DNA from: CAYUCY01 sp964443525
GTDB lineage: Bacteria; Pseudomonadota; Alphaproteobacteria; Caedimonadales; Caedimonadaceae
Direction of reading: 5' to 3'
DNA: 12,789 nucleotides
Assembly (NCBI GenBank): GCA_964443525.1
Contig: CAYUCY010000045.1
Coordinates: 1-12,789, forward strand
How positions within the stretch are numbered: the stretch's first letter is position 1; the number at the start of each line of letters is the position of its first letter. Below the pieces are notes generated by a model. That model did no database searches. It worked only from the letters and a program-made list of their open reading frames with translations, and was not told the origin of the DNA. Below, in pieces: positions 1-7,134 of the stretch. The position numbers and the translations under genes are program-made.

Positions 1-53
1 GCGTCTCGTTTACACCGAGAAGGCCAGGGGTTCGAATCCCTTCGGGCGCACCA
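1..53 (+). tRNA. tRNA-Val(UAC), 3' part (5' end outside window)
   Basis: This is the 3' portion of a valine tRNA, cut by the left window edge. The anticodon stem TCTCG/CGAGA (4-8 and 16-20) encloses the loop TTTACAC at 9-15, which places the anticodon TAC at 11-13 and reads valine GUA codons. A five-residue variable loop follows. The T arm is AGGGG-TTCGAAT-CCCTT (26-42), then the 3' acceptor strand, discriminator A and a genomically encoded CCA at 51-53. The D arm and the 5' acceptor strand are not in the window, so acceptor pairing cannot be checked. The next gene starts 20 bp downstream on the same strand. Confidence 0.93.
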
Positions 54-73
54 CTTCTTTAAGGATACCATCC

Positions 74-847
74 GTGACGAAGCCGACTTTTCCCAATTTA
101 ATTAAAAAATATGAGTCGCATTCTCTCGTTTCTCCCGAGAAATATATCGCCTACCAACGCAGACACGGCCATGTTCCCGACACTCCTTTTCCTGAGGATA
201 TTATTCTTTGTTATCAAAAAGCTCTCATGACTCATATTGAGGCTAATCACGTTCTCTCAAAAGGCTACGGCTTTCTTCACTCTCTTTATTTTCTGGATTG
301 TAACGGGAAGACCATCGGGCTTCACCAAATTAAAAATGCACCTGAAGCGGTCATTAAGCTTGAAGAAATGACCCATTTGGGTGCCAAAAGATTTCTTTCC
401 ATCGGAACGGCAGGTAGCCTTCAACCCTCCCTTACTTACGGCGACATTGTACTTTGCAGCGGCGCTCTTCGAGATGACGGCGTCTCTCAGCATTATCTCC
501 CTCAAGAGATTCCCGCAACGCCATCCCCTCTGCTCCTTAAGAAGCTTCAAAATGCTCTTGAGGCACACGGCTTGCCGTATCACGCGGGGGAGACTTGGAC
601 GACTCCTGCAATTTACAGGGAGACTGAAGCAGAACTCGCACATTATCAAAAACAAGGGATTCTCTGCGTCGACATGGAGGCAGCGGCTCTTTTTACCGTT
701 GCAAAGTACCTGAAAGTAGAGTTGGCATCTCTCTTTACCATTAGCGATGATTTAAGTTCAGGCGAGTGGGAACCCGACTTTCATTCAAACCGCGTCCAAG
801 GCGGCCTTGAAACCCTCTTCAGAATCGCGTGTGAAACCCTCAGCTAA
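74..847 (+). CDS. nucleoside phosphorylase (PNP/UDP phosphorylase family, uridine-phosphorylase-like)
   Basis: A 257-residue cytosolic enzyme of the PNP_UDP_1 family, which splits nucleosides with phosphate to give a free base and (deoxy)ribose 1-phosphate in nucleoside salvage. Visible family motifs are SIGTAGSL near residues 109-116 (phosphate-binding glycine loop), TYGDIVL at 121-127, CVDMEAAALF at 198-207 (the Met-Glu pair that contacts the ribose) and SDD at 224-226, where the catalytic Asp is expected. The length is normal for the family. The start is GTG at 74, with AAGGAT at 61-66 as ribosome-binding site; no better start lies upstream because the tRNA ends at 53. It is closest in style to uridine phosphorylase, but substrate choice (uridine or purine nucleoside) cannot be decided from motifs. 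The gene may be cotranscribed with the tRNA. Confidence 0.9.
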   Translation: MTKPTFPNLIKKYESHSLVSPEKYIAYQRRHGHVPDTPFPEDIILCYQKALMTHIEANHVLSKGYGFLHSLYFLDCNGKTIGLHQIKNAPEAVIKLEEMTHLGAKRFLSIGTAGSLQPSLTYGDIVLCSGALRDDGVSQHYLPQEIPATPSPLLLKKLQNALEAHGLPYHAGETWTTPAIYRETEAELAHYQKQGILCVDMEAAALFTVAKYLKVELASLFTISDDLSSGEWEPDFHSNRVQGGLETLFRIACETLS

Positions 848-924
848 ATCTCACAGTTTTCACCCTTTTTTAGGATTTTCTTAAATCTTCCTTCACAAAC
901 CTAGGGTTTAATAAGGATATTCTT

Positions 925-1134
925 TTGACAAGAAAGGATCCGATATTGGTTAAGAAGATTATGGAAAAACTGGCTCATATCCTCCCTCCTCGCAAAGATA
1001 AAGGAGATAAAAAAGAGAGAGTAACAAGAAAAGTGAAACTCTCTCGACCGACAGGCCCCTTCTCGGACCTCCTCGAATATTTTCAGCTCATGGAGGAACG
1101 AGAAAACCAAGCTCATTGTAGGGATACTCAATAA
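925..1134 (+). CDS. small lysine-rich hypothetical protein
   Basis: A 69-residue ORF of unknown family. The proposed start is TTG at 925, preceded by AAGGA at 913-917 with good spacing; an in-frame ATG at 961 would give a 57-residue form. The first half is very basic and rich in Lys and Arg (around residues 22-41). The second half looks helical (SDLLEYFQLMEEREN). There is no signal peptide or membrane segment, so a cytosolic, possibly nucleic-acid-binding role would fit, but that is only inference. The ORF ends 3 bp before the stop codon of the convergent gene at 1138. The overlapping minus-strand frame (901-1131) looks less protein-like. Real gene status is moderately likely. Confidence 0.5.
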   Translation: MTRKDPILVKKIMEKLAHILPPRKDKGDKKERVTRKVKLSRPTGPFSDLLEYFQLMEERENQAHCRDTQ

Positions 1135-1137
1135 CCC

Positions 1138-2224
1138 TCAGTTATAAGTTTCTTTTAAGTTTTGCGCTTTTTCGTATTCGGCCATAGTATCGAGAAAGCA
1201 CATTCCCTCATATATAACACGACCTTCCACTTCTTGAAATGAAGATGGAAGAGGCGCACCATTGTTTAACTTGCCATAAAATTCAACAATAGGGTTCCGC
1301 CGCCTAAACCCATACTTAGAAAATAAATGATCATACTCTTGGAATATTTTCTCTCTTACAGCCTTATCAAAGAGAATAAGATAAGGCATCTGATGCAAAT
1401 AGAGCTCTTCCTGAGATAACCTCTCTTCTTCTCTTTCTTTTTCTCTTGTAAGAGCTTCTAATTTTTCTCGATCCCCGATATAATTGCTGGTCAAGAGGCG
1501 ATATATTTCATCTTTATTTGAAGATCCTAATAATTTAGAGATATATTTTGCTCTATCCCTAAAATTATAATTCAGAGATAATTCAACAAAAAAATCTGGA
1601 TCTTTTTTCTGCATTTCCTCAATTTTTCGACGTGCGTCCGAAACGCATAAATTCTTATCAAAATTTGGATCTGGCGCAAAACGTATATATCTTAAATCGA
1701 CAAAAAGCTTTCCTCCTATCTTTAATTTTTTGTTTACTTGACGAAGAATATAATCGTCTTTCTTTAATCGTCCCTGCTCATCACCTGCTCCATAGAGAAA
1801 AAGCGCCCCGGGAACTTCAATATGGGTTAAATCAATAGCTCCGTCCTCAATTTGTCTCCAAAGATCATCATTAAAAATTGATCCTTTTAAATGAGGATTA
1901 TATTTCCCACTCCAATCAGTGTCTATCGTATAGAAACCCGAATGCTTTTGTTGATCCCCTCTAAGATCATCTTTNNNNNNNNNNATCTTGAAGATCTCTC
2001 CCCCCTGGAAAGAGAAGTTTCAGAGGTTCATGCCCTCTTTCCTTTTTATAGTCATCAAAACTTTGATCGACGACCGTCGGCTCTTTAGAGGCATTTTCAA
2101 TTTCATAACACGATGCTTCTAAGGTGTTTACATCCATCCAAAAAAGTAGAGAAGAAATTAAGAATGCTTTTTTCATTTTAAGACCTTTGTCTATGAATGA
2201 AGAAATTAAGAATGCTTTTTTCAT
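1138..2224 (-). CDS. exported protein with methyltransferase-like Rossmann pattern, interrupted by an assembly gap
   Basis: One gene split by ten Ns at 1975-1984. The part from 1974 down to 1138 is open for 278 codons, far beyond the first internal ATG at 1614. The part above the gap (64 or 80 codons) starts with a signal peptide: MKKAFLISSLLFW followed by a likely cut near LEAS-C. The order LLFPGG, gap, GFYTIDTD, NPHLKGSI, IDLTHIEVPG, IGGKLFVDL resembles strands 1 to 5 of a class I SAM-dependent methyltransferase fold, with the acidic TIDTD end at the ribose-binding place. This assignment is inference from pattern. The rest is a charged region with a Glu/Arg-rich helix (LTREKEREEERLSQEE) and an unfamiliar C-terminus. 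Two in-frame starts exist, 2224 and 2176, because a 48-bp tandem duplication copies RBS and ATG. The 2176 start gives a normal signal peptide; 2224 adds 16 residues. A role as secreted effector is possible but unproven. Confidence 0.78.
1975..1984. other. assembly gap (10 Ns)
   Basis: Ten unspecified bases inside the minus-strand gene 1138-2224. The frames on the two sides join only if the true gap is a multiple of three, which ten is not. The run is therefore most likely a placeholder of unknown length rather than ten real bases. Confidence 0.95.
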
Positions 2225-2246
2225 TTTAAGACCTTTGTCTATGAAT
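2151..2246 (-). repeat. perfect 48-bp tandem duplication over the translation start
   Basis: Bases 2151-2198 and 2199-2246 are identical, adjacent 48-bp copies. Each copy carries, on the minus strand, an AAAGG ribosome-binding site, an ATG start and the codons for MKKAFLISS. Because 48 is a multiple of three, the copies stay in frame: starting in the outer copy (2224) gives a protein with a doubled N-terminus (MKKAFLISS...MKKAFLISS). The absence of any mismatch indicates a recent duplication or an assembly artefact. Confidence 0.95.
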
Positions 2247-2281
2247 ATAGGTTTATTTGTTATTTTACCACTAAAGGAGGT

Positions 2282-2334
2282 GAGGCTAAGCAGTACATCT
2301 CCCCTCTCAGAGGATGATCTGCTAAATCAGCCTC
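2282..2334 (-). other. long imperfect stem-loop at the 3' end of the DUF486 gene
   Basis: GAGGCT (2282-2287) pairs with AGCCTC (2329-2334), and AGCAG (2289-2293) with CTGCT (2319-2323). Inside, CAT/ATG and CCTC-TCA-GAGG can also pair. The outer stem overlaps the stop codon of the DUF486 gene at 2333-2335. On the minus strand it lies between that gene and the exported-protein gene, but no clear U-run follows, so a role as transcript-end protector or weak terminator is only inferred. Confidence 0.5.
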
Positions 2335-2677
2335 ATTTAAAGATGAAGTAAACTGCGCCCAATAAACATAACCCCGCCCAAACATAATTAAGAGTAAAGG
2401 GCTGCTTCATATAAAATAGCGCAAAGGGAACAAACACAGAAAGGGTAATTATTTCTTGGGTAATTTTGAGTTGAGCCAAGCTAAATGCGCCACTTTCGAA
2501 TCCAATACGATTCGCTGGAACTTGAAAAAGATATTCAAAAAAAGCAATCCCCCAACTGATGATAATTGCAAGGAACAAAGGGGTTTTAGAAGTGCCTCTC
2601 AAATGTGCATACCATGCAAATGTCATAAAAATATTAGAGCACAATAAAAGAAGAATGGTTTTGAGATAAAAAGACAT
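2333..2677 (-). CDS. DUF486 (DMT superfamily) small membrane protein
   Basis: A 114-residue integral inner-membrane protein of the DUF486 family, at the usual family length. It shows four hydrophobic segments: roughly residues 5-22 (LLLLCSNIFMTFAWYAHL), 32-50 (LFLAIIISWGIAFFEYLF), 71-90 (ITQEIITLSVFVPFALFYM) and 97-113 (YVWAGLCLLGAVYFIF). The signatures SWGIAFFEY, QVPANRIG and FSLAQLKITQEIITL are characteristic of the family. The family resembles half-size drug/metabolite transporters, but no substrate is established. The gene starts with ATG at 2677, 48 bp after the typA stop on the same strand, so it could be read from the typA promoter. Its ribosome-binding site is weak. Confidence 0.9.
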   Translation of the reverse strand: MSFYLKTILLLLCSNIFMTFAWYAHLRGTSKTPLFLAIIISWGIAFFEYLFQVPANRIGFESGAFSLAQLKITQEIITLSVFVPFALFYMKQPFTLNYVWAGLCLLGAVYFIFK

Positions 2678-2710
2678 TATGAAGAACCCGTATAAGATCT
2701 TTGTTCAATA

Positions 2711-2724
2711 TCCTAAAAATAGGA
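2711..2724 (-). other. short hairpin just after the typA stop
   Basis: TCCTA (2711-2715) and TAGGA (2720-2724) form a perfect 5-bp stem around AAAA, starting 2 bp past the typA stop codon. On the minus strand the loop is UUUU and no U-run follows. It is too short for a confident terminator. Confidence 0.3.
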
Positions 2725-2725
2725 C

Positions 2726-4552
2726 TTAGTCTTCCGATTGACGACTCAACCGCTTGCGCTCATTGGGATCAAGCACCCGTTTGCGAAGGCGGATATTGTG
2801 GGGTGTTACCTCCACCAACTCATCATCGGCAATATAAGAGAGAGCCTGTTCGAGCGTCAAGCGTCGAGGAGGTGTCAGGCGGATCGCCTCGTCCTTACCC
2901 GCAGCCCGAATGTTCGTCAATTGCTTTTCCTTGAGCGGATTCACTTCAAGATCGTTATTGCGGTTATTCTCTCCAATGATCATCCCACCGTAAACTTCAT
3001 CACCCGGCTCCACAAAGAAAATACCCCGATCTTCAAGCTGGAAGAGTGCGTAGCCGACTGCCTTCCCCTGCCCCGTTGAGATCAGGACGCCGTTACGGTT
3101 TTTGGGGATCGGACCTTTATGAGGGCCATAAGAGTTGAAAACACGGCTCATGATGCCGGTTCCGCGTGTATCCGTTAAAAATTCGGACTGATAACCGATG
3201 AGCCCTCTGGTAGGCGCCAAAAAGGTAATACGGGTTTTTCCTCCACCTGAGGGTCTCATTTCTGACATCTCAGCTCGGCGCAACCCCATCTTCTCAACCA
3301 CAACCCCTGCAAATTCATCATCAACATCAACTTGAACCTCTTCGATCGGCTCGAGACGTACACCGCTTTCATCCATTTTATAGACAACGCGGGGACGGCT
3401 GACGGAAAGCTCGAAACCCTCCCGGCGCATGGTCTCGATCAAAACCCCCAGTTGAAGCTCCCCTCGCCCGGCCACTTCAAAGGAATCTTTTTGATCGGAC
3501 TCCTTCACCTGGATCGCAACATTACTTTCAGCCTCCGCAAAGAGACGATCCCGAATCATGCGAGAGGTGACTTTCTTGCCTTCCCGACCCGCCAAAGGTG
3601 AATCATTGATGGAAAAAGTCATGGAGAGGGTCGGTGGATCAATAGGCTGAGCCGGCAAAGGTTCGGTCACGTCAATGTCGCAAATAGTGTCGGAGACAGT
3701 CGTTTCTTCAAGGCCCGCCACCACAATAATATCGCCCGCATAAGCCTCCGTAATGGGCTCGCGCTTTAAGCCCCGAAAAGCGAGCAATTTTGAAAGGCGG
3801 GCCTGCTCTTTAACCTTGCCTTCGCGACTCAATGTTTTGACAGGCATATTAAGCTTGGCTGCCCCTGCATAAATCCGCCCCGTTAAAATACGCCCCAGAT
3901 AGGGATCCGCCTCGAGGGTCGTCACCAACATCTTAAAGGGCGCCTCCGGATCTGTCTCCGGTGCCGGTACGTGAGAAACAATCGTCTCGAAAAGAGGCGT
4001 CAAATTTTCTCTCGGATCCGTCAAGCTGCGAGCAGCCCAACCGCTTCTGCCCGAGGCATAAAGAATCGGGAAATCAAGCTGCTTATCGTTGGCATCCAAG
4101 GCCACGAACAAGTCAAAAACTTCATTCACCACTTCCTCTGTACGCGCATCGGGCCGGTCGACTTTATTGATGACCACAATCGGGCAAAGCCCCAATTTTA
4201 AGGCCTTCATTACAACGAATTTCGTTTGCGGCATGGGACCTTCCGCCGCATCCACCAGAAGAATCACACCGTCCACCATGGTCAGAATCCGTTCGACTTC
4301 GCCTCCGAAATCGGCATGCCCCGGCGTGTCTACGATATTGAGCTGATAATCCTGCCAAGGCACCGACGTACATTTGGCCAAAATTGTAATACCCCGTTCT
4401 CGTTCAAGATCGTTGGAATCCATAGCCCGCTCTTGCAGGACCTGATTATCCCTGAAAAGACCGCTTTGTCGAAAAAGGGCGTCGACGAGTGTGGTCTTCC
4501 CGTGGTCGACGTGCGCAATGATTGCAAAGTTTCTGATGTGTTGATTCTTCAT
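2726..4552 (-). CDS. typA: translational GTPase TypA/BipA
   Basis: A 608-residue ribosome-associated GTPase, the normal family length. BipA acts on the 70S ribosome and in 50S assembly, and is often needed under cold or other stress. GTPase motifs are in order: G1 AHVDHGKTT (13-21), switch I/G2 RGITI (53-57), G3 DTPGH (75-79) and G4 NKVD (129-132). The EF-G-like domains II, III and V follow. RGLIGYQSEFLTDTRGTGIM and the C-terminal TPHNIRLRKRVLDPNERKR are typical of TypA and exclude EF-G or LepA. The start is ATG at 4552 with AGGA a few bases upstream. A 7-bp hairpin (4574-4590) and a possible extended -10 promoter (4611-4619) lie in the leader. The gene is intact. Confidence 0.97.
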   Translation of the reverse strand: MKNQHIRNFAIIAHVDHGKTTLVDALFRQSGLFRDNQVLQERAMDSNDLERERGITILAKCTSVPWQDYQLNIVDTPGHADFGGEVERILTMVDGVILLVDAAEGPMPQTKFVVMKALKLGLCPIVVINKVDRPDARTEEVVNEVFDLFVALDANDKQLDFPILYASGRSGWAARSLTDPRENLTPLFETIVSHVPAPETDPEAPFKMLVTTLEADPYLGRILTGRIYAGAAKLNMPVKTLSREGKVKEQARLSKLLAFRGLKREPITEAYAGDIIVVAGLEETTVSDTICDIDVTEPLPAQPIDPPTLSMTFSINDSPLAGREGKKVTSRMIRDRLFAEAESNVAIQVKESDQKDSFEVAGRGELQLGVLIETMRREGFELSVSRPRVVYKMDESGVRLEPIEEVQVDVDDEFAGVVVEKMGLRRAEMSEMRPSGGGKTRITFLAPTRGLIGYQSEFLTDTRGTGIMSRVFNSYGPHKGPIPKNRNGVLISTGQGKAVGYALFQLEDRGIFFVEPGDEVYGGMIIGENNRNNDLEVNPLKEKQLTNIRAAGKDEAIRLTPPRRLTLEQALSYIADDELVEVTPHNIRLRKRVLDPNERKRLSRQSED

Positions 4553-4573
4553 GGGTTCCTACGACCGATTAAT

Positions 4574-4590
4574 GATGACTAAAAGTCATC
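4574..4590. other. hairpin in the typA leader
   Basis: GATGACT (4574-4580) and AGTCATC (4584-4590) form a perfect 7-bp stem with a 3-nt loop, 22 bp upstream of the typA start. On the plus strand it is followed by CTCTTTTT and looks like a terminator, but no plus-strand gene ends here. On the minus strand it would be part of the typA 5' UTR. Confidence 0.45.
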
Positions 4591-4610
4591 CTCTTTTTAA
4601 GGTTGTCCGA

Positions 4611-4639
4611 GTTATATCATTAAAAGATGAAAAAAGGGA
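4611..4639 (-). promoter_or_regulatory. candidate typA promoter (extended -10)
   Basis: Read on the minus strand, TGATATAAC (4611-4619) is an extended -10 element with 5 of 6 matches in the hexamer. The position 17 bp upstream (4634-4639, TCCCTT) is a poor -35. It lies about 60 bp upstream of the typA ATG, and the leader would include the hairpin at 4574-4590. Inferred from sequence only. Confidence 0.35.
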
Positions 4640-4863
4640 TAAAAAAGTACAAAAGAAGGCCGCTTCGGATCACTTTTGAATATTGACGCATCGAATCTTC
4701 CTTGCCTCTTTAACAAAAGGGCAAGCTGAGAAAATGACGGCTGAAGTCCCTTAATTATTGTAAGAATTTCTTTATTAGCATATCTTTTTTCAAAAAGCAT
4801 GTAGAGAAGCTTCTCATTTCATTCGCAACACGCATCATACTTTTTGGAAACGCCTTGCCTTGA
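4640..4863. other. non-coding spacer between the TadG-like gene and typA
   Basis: Within the 311-bp spacer 4553-4863 only the typA leader elements can be supported. The remaining part holds a 12-bp palindrome GAGAAGCTTCTC at 4803-4814 and AT-rich sequence. A 62-codon minus-strand frame (4612-4800) has no convincing ribosome-binding site and runs through the candidate promoter. No clear terminator for the TadG-like gene is visible. Confidence 0.5.
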
Positions 4864-6501
4864 TTATTTTACGACACGGATCTTGGTGAGTGTTTGGCCA
4901 ATCTTTTCAAAGGCATCATACAGTTGGCTAGCGTTACTAGCAAGGTAATAGTTTTGTTCTGTCGTCGCACAGTCTTTATAGATTTGCTGAGTCTCAGCAT
5001 CATTCACCTGAAACAAAACCGTGTAAATGGCAATTCCTTTCTCCTTGATCATCTGGCATGCAGCTGTAATATTTTGGTTAATTTTGATCCTTGTTGCTGA
5101 TTGCGTCGTCGCTCCATCGATAAAACGTCTGCCAGACGAACTTCCCAGAGCCACATTCGGGTAAGCATTCGTAGCATAAGGCTGCCCCAGATGATTTTTG
5201 AAACGATCAGGCGTATTTCCAACATGAGACACATAGGCGGTCGGATCTCCCACCGGAGAGACGCTACTATTATCAAACCATTGGTTCTCCCCATCTGTCA
5301 TAAATATAACGGCTTTTACATTGCTGGGAGCATCATAAGCTTTAATGGGCTCCCCACCCCATAAGCCTGCCCACCGGGGCGATATGGTCCTCCACCCCCA
5401 AACAATATGAGTACCATCTGTGCCGCCTCCATAAATGGGAATTAAAGTATCGATTTTTGCTTTCAAAGCGTCTCTATCATTTGTCAACGGCATAATAGGA
5501 GGACCGCAACTGCGGTTGGGGCCACGATTGCTATCTCCAGAAAAGCCATTATCCTCCGACCTGATCTGACTGAGATCATTCGGGTTCCAGTTCCCAGGAC
5601 TCCCTGCCATCCAGGAATTGTCATATGAGGTGCCCCCGGTTGATCTGCGCGTTGGATCAGCAAAATAAGCAAACCATTTCTGAACGGAGGGAGGATCATC
5701 ATTAATCTCCTTAACCCCATAGGTCCTATTCATGACGCATCCCTTCCATTTTCCGACTGATGAACCAGAGGAGGAAACGTCTACCGGAAAAAGCCTTGTA
5801 TTCCCTTGATTATAAGAAGGAGTCGGATTTACGTTTCCCGTCCAAGAAACGCCCCCTCCTGTCACCGTCTCTGGATCCACAAGCCAATCCACTTTGTCAG
5901 GACCTACATTCACAGACATCACATAAGGGATAATGGAAATTGCCGTCTTATCCTTGGTATTGTCGTCTCCATAAATCGTGTCGATAAAATTCTTTGCAGC
6001 ATCTCGAAGGGCAACAATCTTTGATCCAGCCATGGACCCTGTCACATCTAATACGAGGGCAGCTTCAATCCCTGTAAGTTCTCGAAGAACTTCTGCCTCC
6101 GCAGAAATACTTAACTCATTAACTCCGAAAAATCTTCCTATAACGGTCGGCAATTCGCTAGAAGCGGATACACTGACTTTCTTCTGGCTGGAATCAACAT
6201 TGATAATGGGAGTTATCTCTATTCCCATCGTGCCATTTGCGAAGTTAGCGTAGAAAAACTTACTTCCGATTTCTTGAGGGTCCTCAAATCGAAAGCGAGC
6301 AACAGCAACTGAGGCAGCGTCAACTGCATTGGCGAGCATGGTCTCTGCATACATATAGCGGCCTGTCTCTACAGAAATGGTAATTATTGCAAGAAGAGGA
6401 ATGAAAGTTACCGCAAATATGATGGCAACTGCCCCTTCTCGTAAGGAACAGAATAACCTCACGTTTTTCAAAAATTGAATTATTTTTAACCTATAATTCA
6501 T
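4864..6501 (-). CDS. TadG-like pilus-associated protein with von Willebrand A domain
   Basis: A 545-residue protein of the TadE/TadG type associated with Flp (tad) pili. It is predicted to be anchored in the inner membrane by one N-terminal helix (about 24-45, AVAIIFAVTFIPLLAIITI) directly after the Flp-like stretch REGAVAIIF, with the rest in the periplasm. A vWA domain begins near 145: AALVLDVTGSMAGSK (148-161) holds the MIDAS motif as D152-x-T154-x-S156 (Thr in place of the usual first Ser), and VIFMTDGEN supplies the later MIDAS Asp. A long Gly/Ser/Pro/Asn-rich insertion lies between these two. The C-terminal CATTEQNYYLASNASQLYDAFEKIG is the usual end of TadG vWA domains. The start is ATG at 6501 with GGGGAG unusually close (2 nt). 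It has its own strong promoter at 6538-6566. No other tad genes except a pilin are nearby. Confidence 0.88.
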   Translation of the reverse strand: MNYRLKIIQFLKNVRLFCSLREGAVAIIFAVTFIPLLAIITISVETGRYMYAETMLANAVDAASVAVARFRFEDPQEIGSKFFYANFANGTMGIEITPIINVDSSQKKVSVSASSELPTVIGRFFGVNELSISAEAEVLRELTGIEAALVLDVTGSMAGSKIVALRDAAKNFIDTIYGDDNTKDKTAISIIPYVMSVNVGPDKVDWLVDPETVTGGGVSWTGNVNPTPSYNQGNTRLFPVDVSSSGSSVGKWKGCVMNRTYGVKEINDDPPSVQKWFAYFADPTRRSTGGTSYDNSWMAGSPGNWNPNDLSQIRSEDNGFSGDSNRGPNRSCGPPIMPLTNDRDALKAKIDTLIPIYGGGTDGTHIVWGWRTISPRWAGLWGGEPIKAYDAPSNVKAVIFMTDGENQWFDNSSVSPVGDPTAYVSHVGNTPDRFKNHLGQPYATNAYPNVALGSSSGRRFIDGATTQSATRIKINQNITAACQMIKEKGIAIYTVLFQVNDAETQQIYKDCATTEQNYYLASNASQLYDAFEKIGQTLTKIRVVK

Positions 6502-6537
6502 TTCTCCCCGTGATATATTACTCTAATTTACACATAT

Positions 6538-6566
6538 ATTTTAATTTATAAATATGAAACTGTCAA
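6538..6566 (-). promoter_or_regulatory. sigma-70 promoter of the TadG-like gene
   Basis: On the minus strand a perfect -35 TTGACA (6561-6566) and a -10 TAAAAT (6538-6543, 5 of 6 matches) are separated by exactly 17 bp of AT-rich sequence. Transcription would start near 6531, giving a leader of about 30 nt before the ATG at 6501. This is the best promoter in the window and separates the TadG-like gene from the pilin transcript. Confidence 0.75.
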
Positions 6567-6737
6567 CCCAACAAAAAATCACATATAATATTCAGAACAA
6601 TCTTCACACTAAAATTTCTTAAACTTTTGTAAGAAAGAGCCCTTCTTCATCGGTCTACCTAAGATTCTGCCTAAGATACAGAACGCTAAGGAAGAGAATA
6701 CTTTTGATATTTACTATCTACACCCCCTCATTCACCC

Positions 6738-6893
6738 TTAAAGAGCGGCCGCAATCTGTGAAAACAAATTAGAAAGCGCCGTCCCGACATCTGTCAAGGC
6801 AGTAATAATTACAACGGAGATCAGTCCCGCGATAAGACCGTACTCAATGGCGGAAGCTCCCTCTTGGTTTATAAGAAATAATGATAATGTCAT
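6738..6893 (-). CDS. flp: Flp family type IVb pilin
   Basis: A 51-residue Flp-type prepilin. The sequence shows a short leader (MTLSLFLINQEG), then ASAIEYGLIAGLISVVIITAL: the processing site is after Gly12, with the family's conserved Glu17-Tyr18 pair at positions 5 and 6 of the mature protein, followed by the hydrophobic helix that packs into the pilus. The end (TALSNLFSQIAAAL) is the usual short amphipathic tail. Mature length is about 39 residues. The pilin would be processed by a TadV-type prepilin peptidase and assembled by Tad machinery encoded elsewhere. The start is ATG at 6893 with AAGGGAGG at 6906-6913, a slightly long 12-nt spacing. Upstream is a very AT-rich promoter region; downstream is the TadG-like gene on the same strand, 236 bp away. 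Confidence 0.93.
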   Translation of the reverse strand: MTLSLFLINQEGASAIEYGLIAGLISVVIITALTDVGTALSNLFSQIAAAL

Positions 6894-6913
6894 TTCTAGA
6901 AAAAACCTCCCTT

Positions 6914-7080
6914 ACTTTAATTAATTATATTATATTATTTTAATTATTATATCACAAAATATATATTTTCATAATAAATTTAAATTCATAAATTTATTGA
7001 TAAAAATAAAAAAATTTGAGAAAAGAAATTATAAGTCCTTCAAAAATTTATAATTTATTTTTATGAGAGAGTTCTAAAAA
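6914..7080. other. extremely AT-rich spacer upstream of flp
   Basis: About 165 bp with very few G or C residues and long A and T runs, between the pilin and the GNAT gene. Such a composition favours promoter melting, UP-element-like activity and nucleoid-protein binding. No ORF or RNA gene is recognisable in it. Confidence 0.7.
6946..6974 (-). promoter_or_regulatory. flp promoter with extended -10
   Basis: On the minus strand TGATATAAT (6946-6954) is a perfect extended -10 (TG-A-TATAAT). TTATGA at 6969-6974, 17 bp upstream, is a weak -35, as is common with an extended -10. Transcription would start near 6939, about 46 nt before the pilin ATG. The surroundings (6914-7080) are almost only A and T, so chance matches are easy and confidence is limited. 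Confidence 0.55.
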
Positions 7081-7134
7081 TTAGGTAATAAAGAATAAGT
7101 ATATAACATTCCACGGCCCTGAATACTACACCCC

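Noticed and set aside
1138..1614. A separate 158-codon gene starting at ATG 1614
   Set aside because: The same frame stays open for another 120 codons up to the N gap and the ATG lacks a ribosome-binding site, so 1614 is only an internal Met.
1891..2088. Plus-strand frame running through the N gap
   Set aside because: It is antisense to the exported-protein gene, whose minus-strand frame is open on both sides and carries a signal peptide.
2273..2283. AAAGGAGGTGA, an 11-base exact match to the anti-Shine-Dalgarno complement on the plus strand
   Set aside because: No start codon lies at usable spacing downstream and no plus-strand frame follows. It is part of the stem-loop region behind the DUF486 gene.
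4612..4800. 62-codon minus-strand frame between typA and the TadG-like gene
   Set aside because: No good ribosome-binding site, it overlaps the candidate typA promoter, and the protein shows no recognisable domain.
6655..6690. Short direct repeat CCTAAGAT twice with nearby TTCTG/CAGAA complementarity between flp and the TadG-like gene
   Set aside because: Too short and imperfect to separate from chance; no terminator-like U-run.
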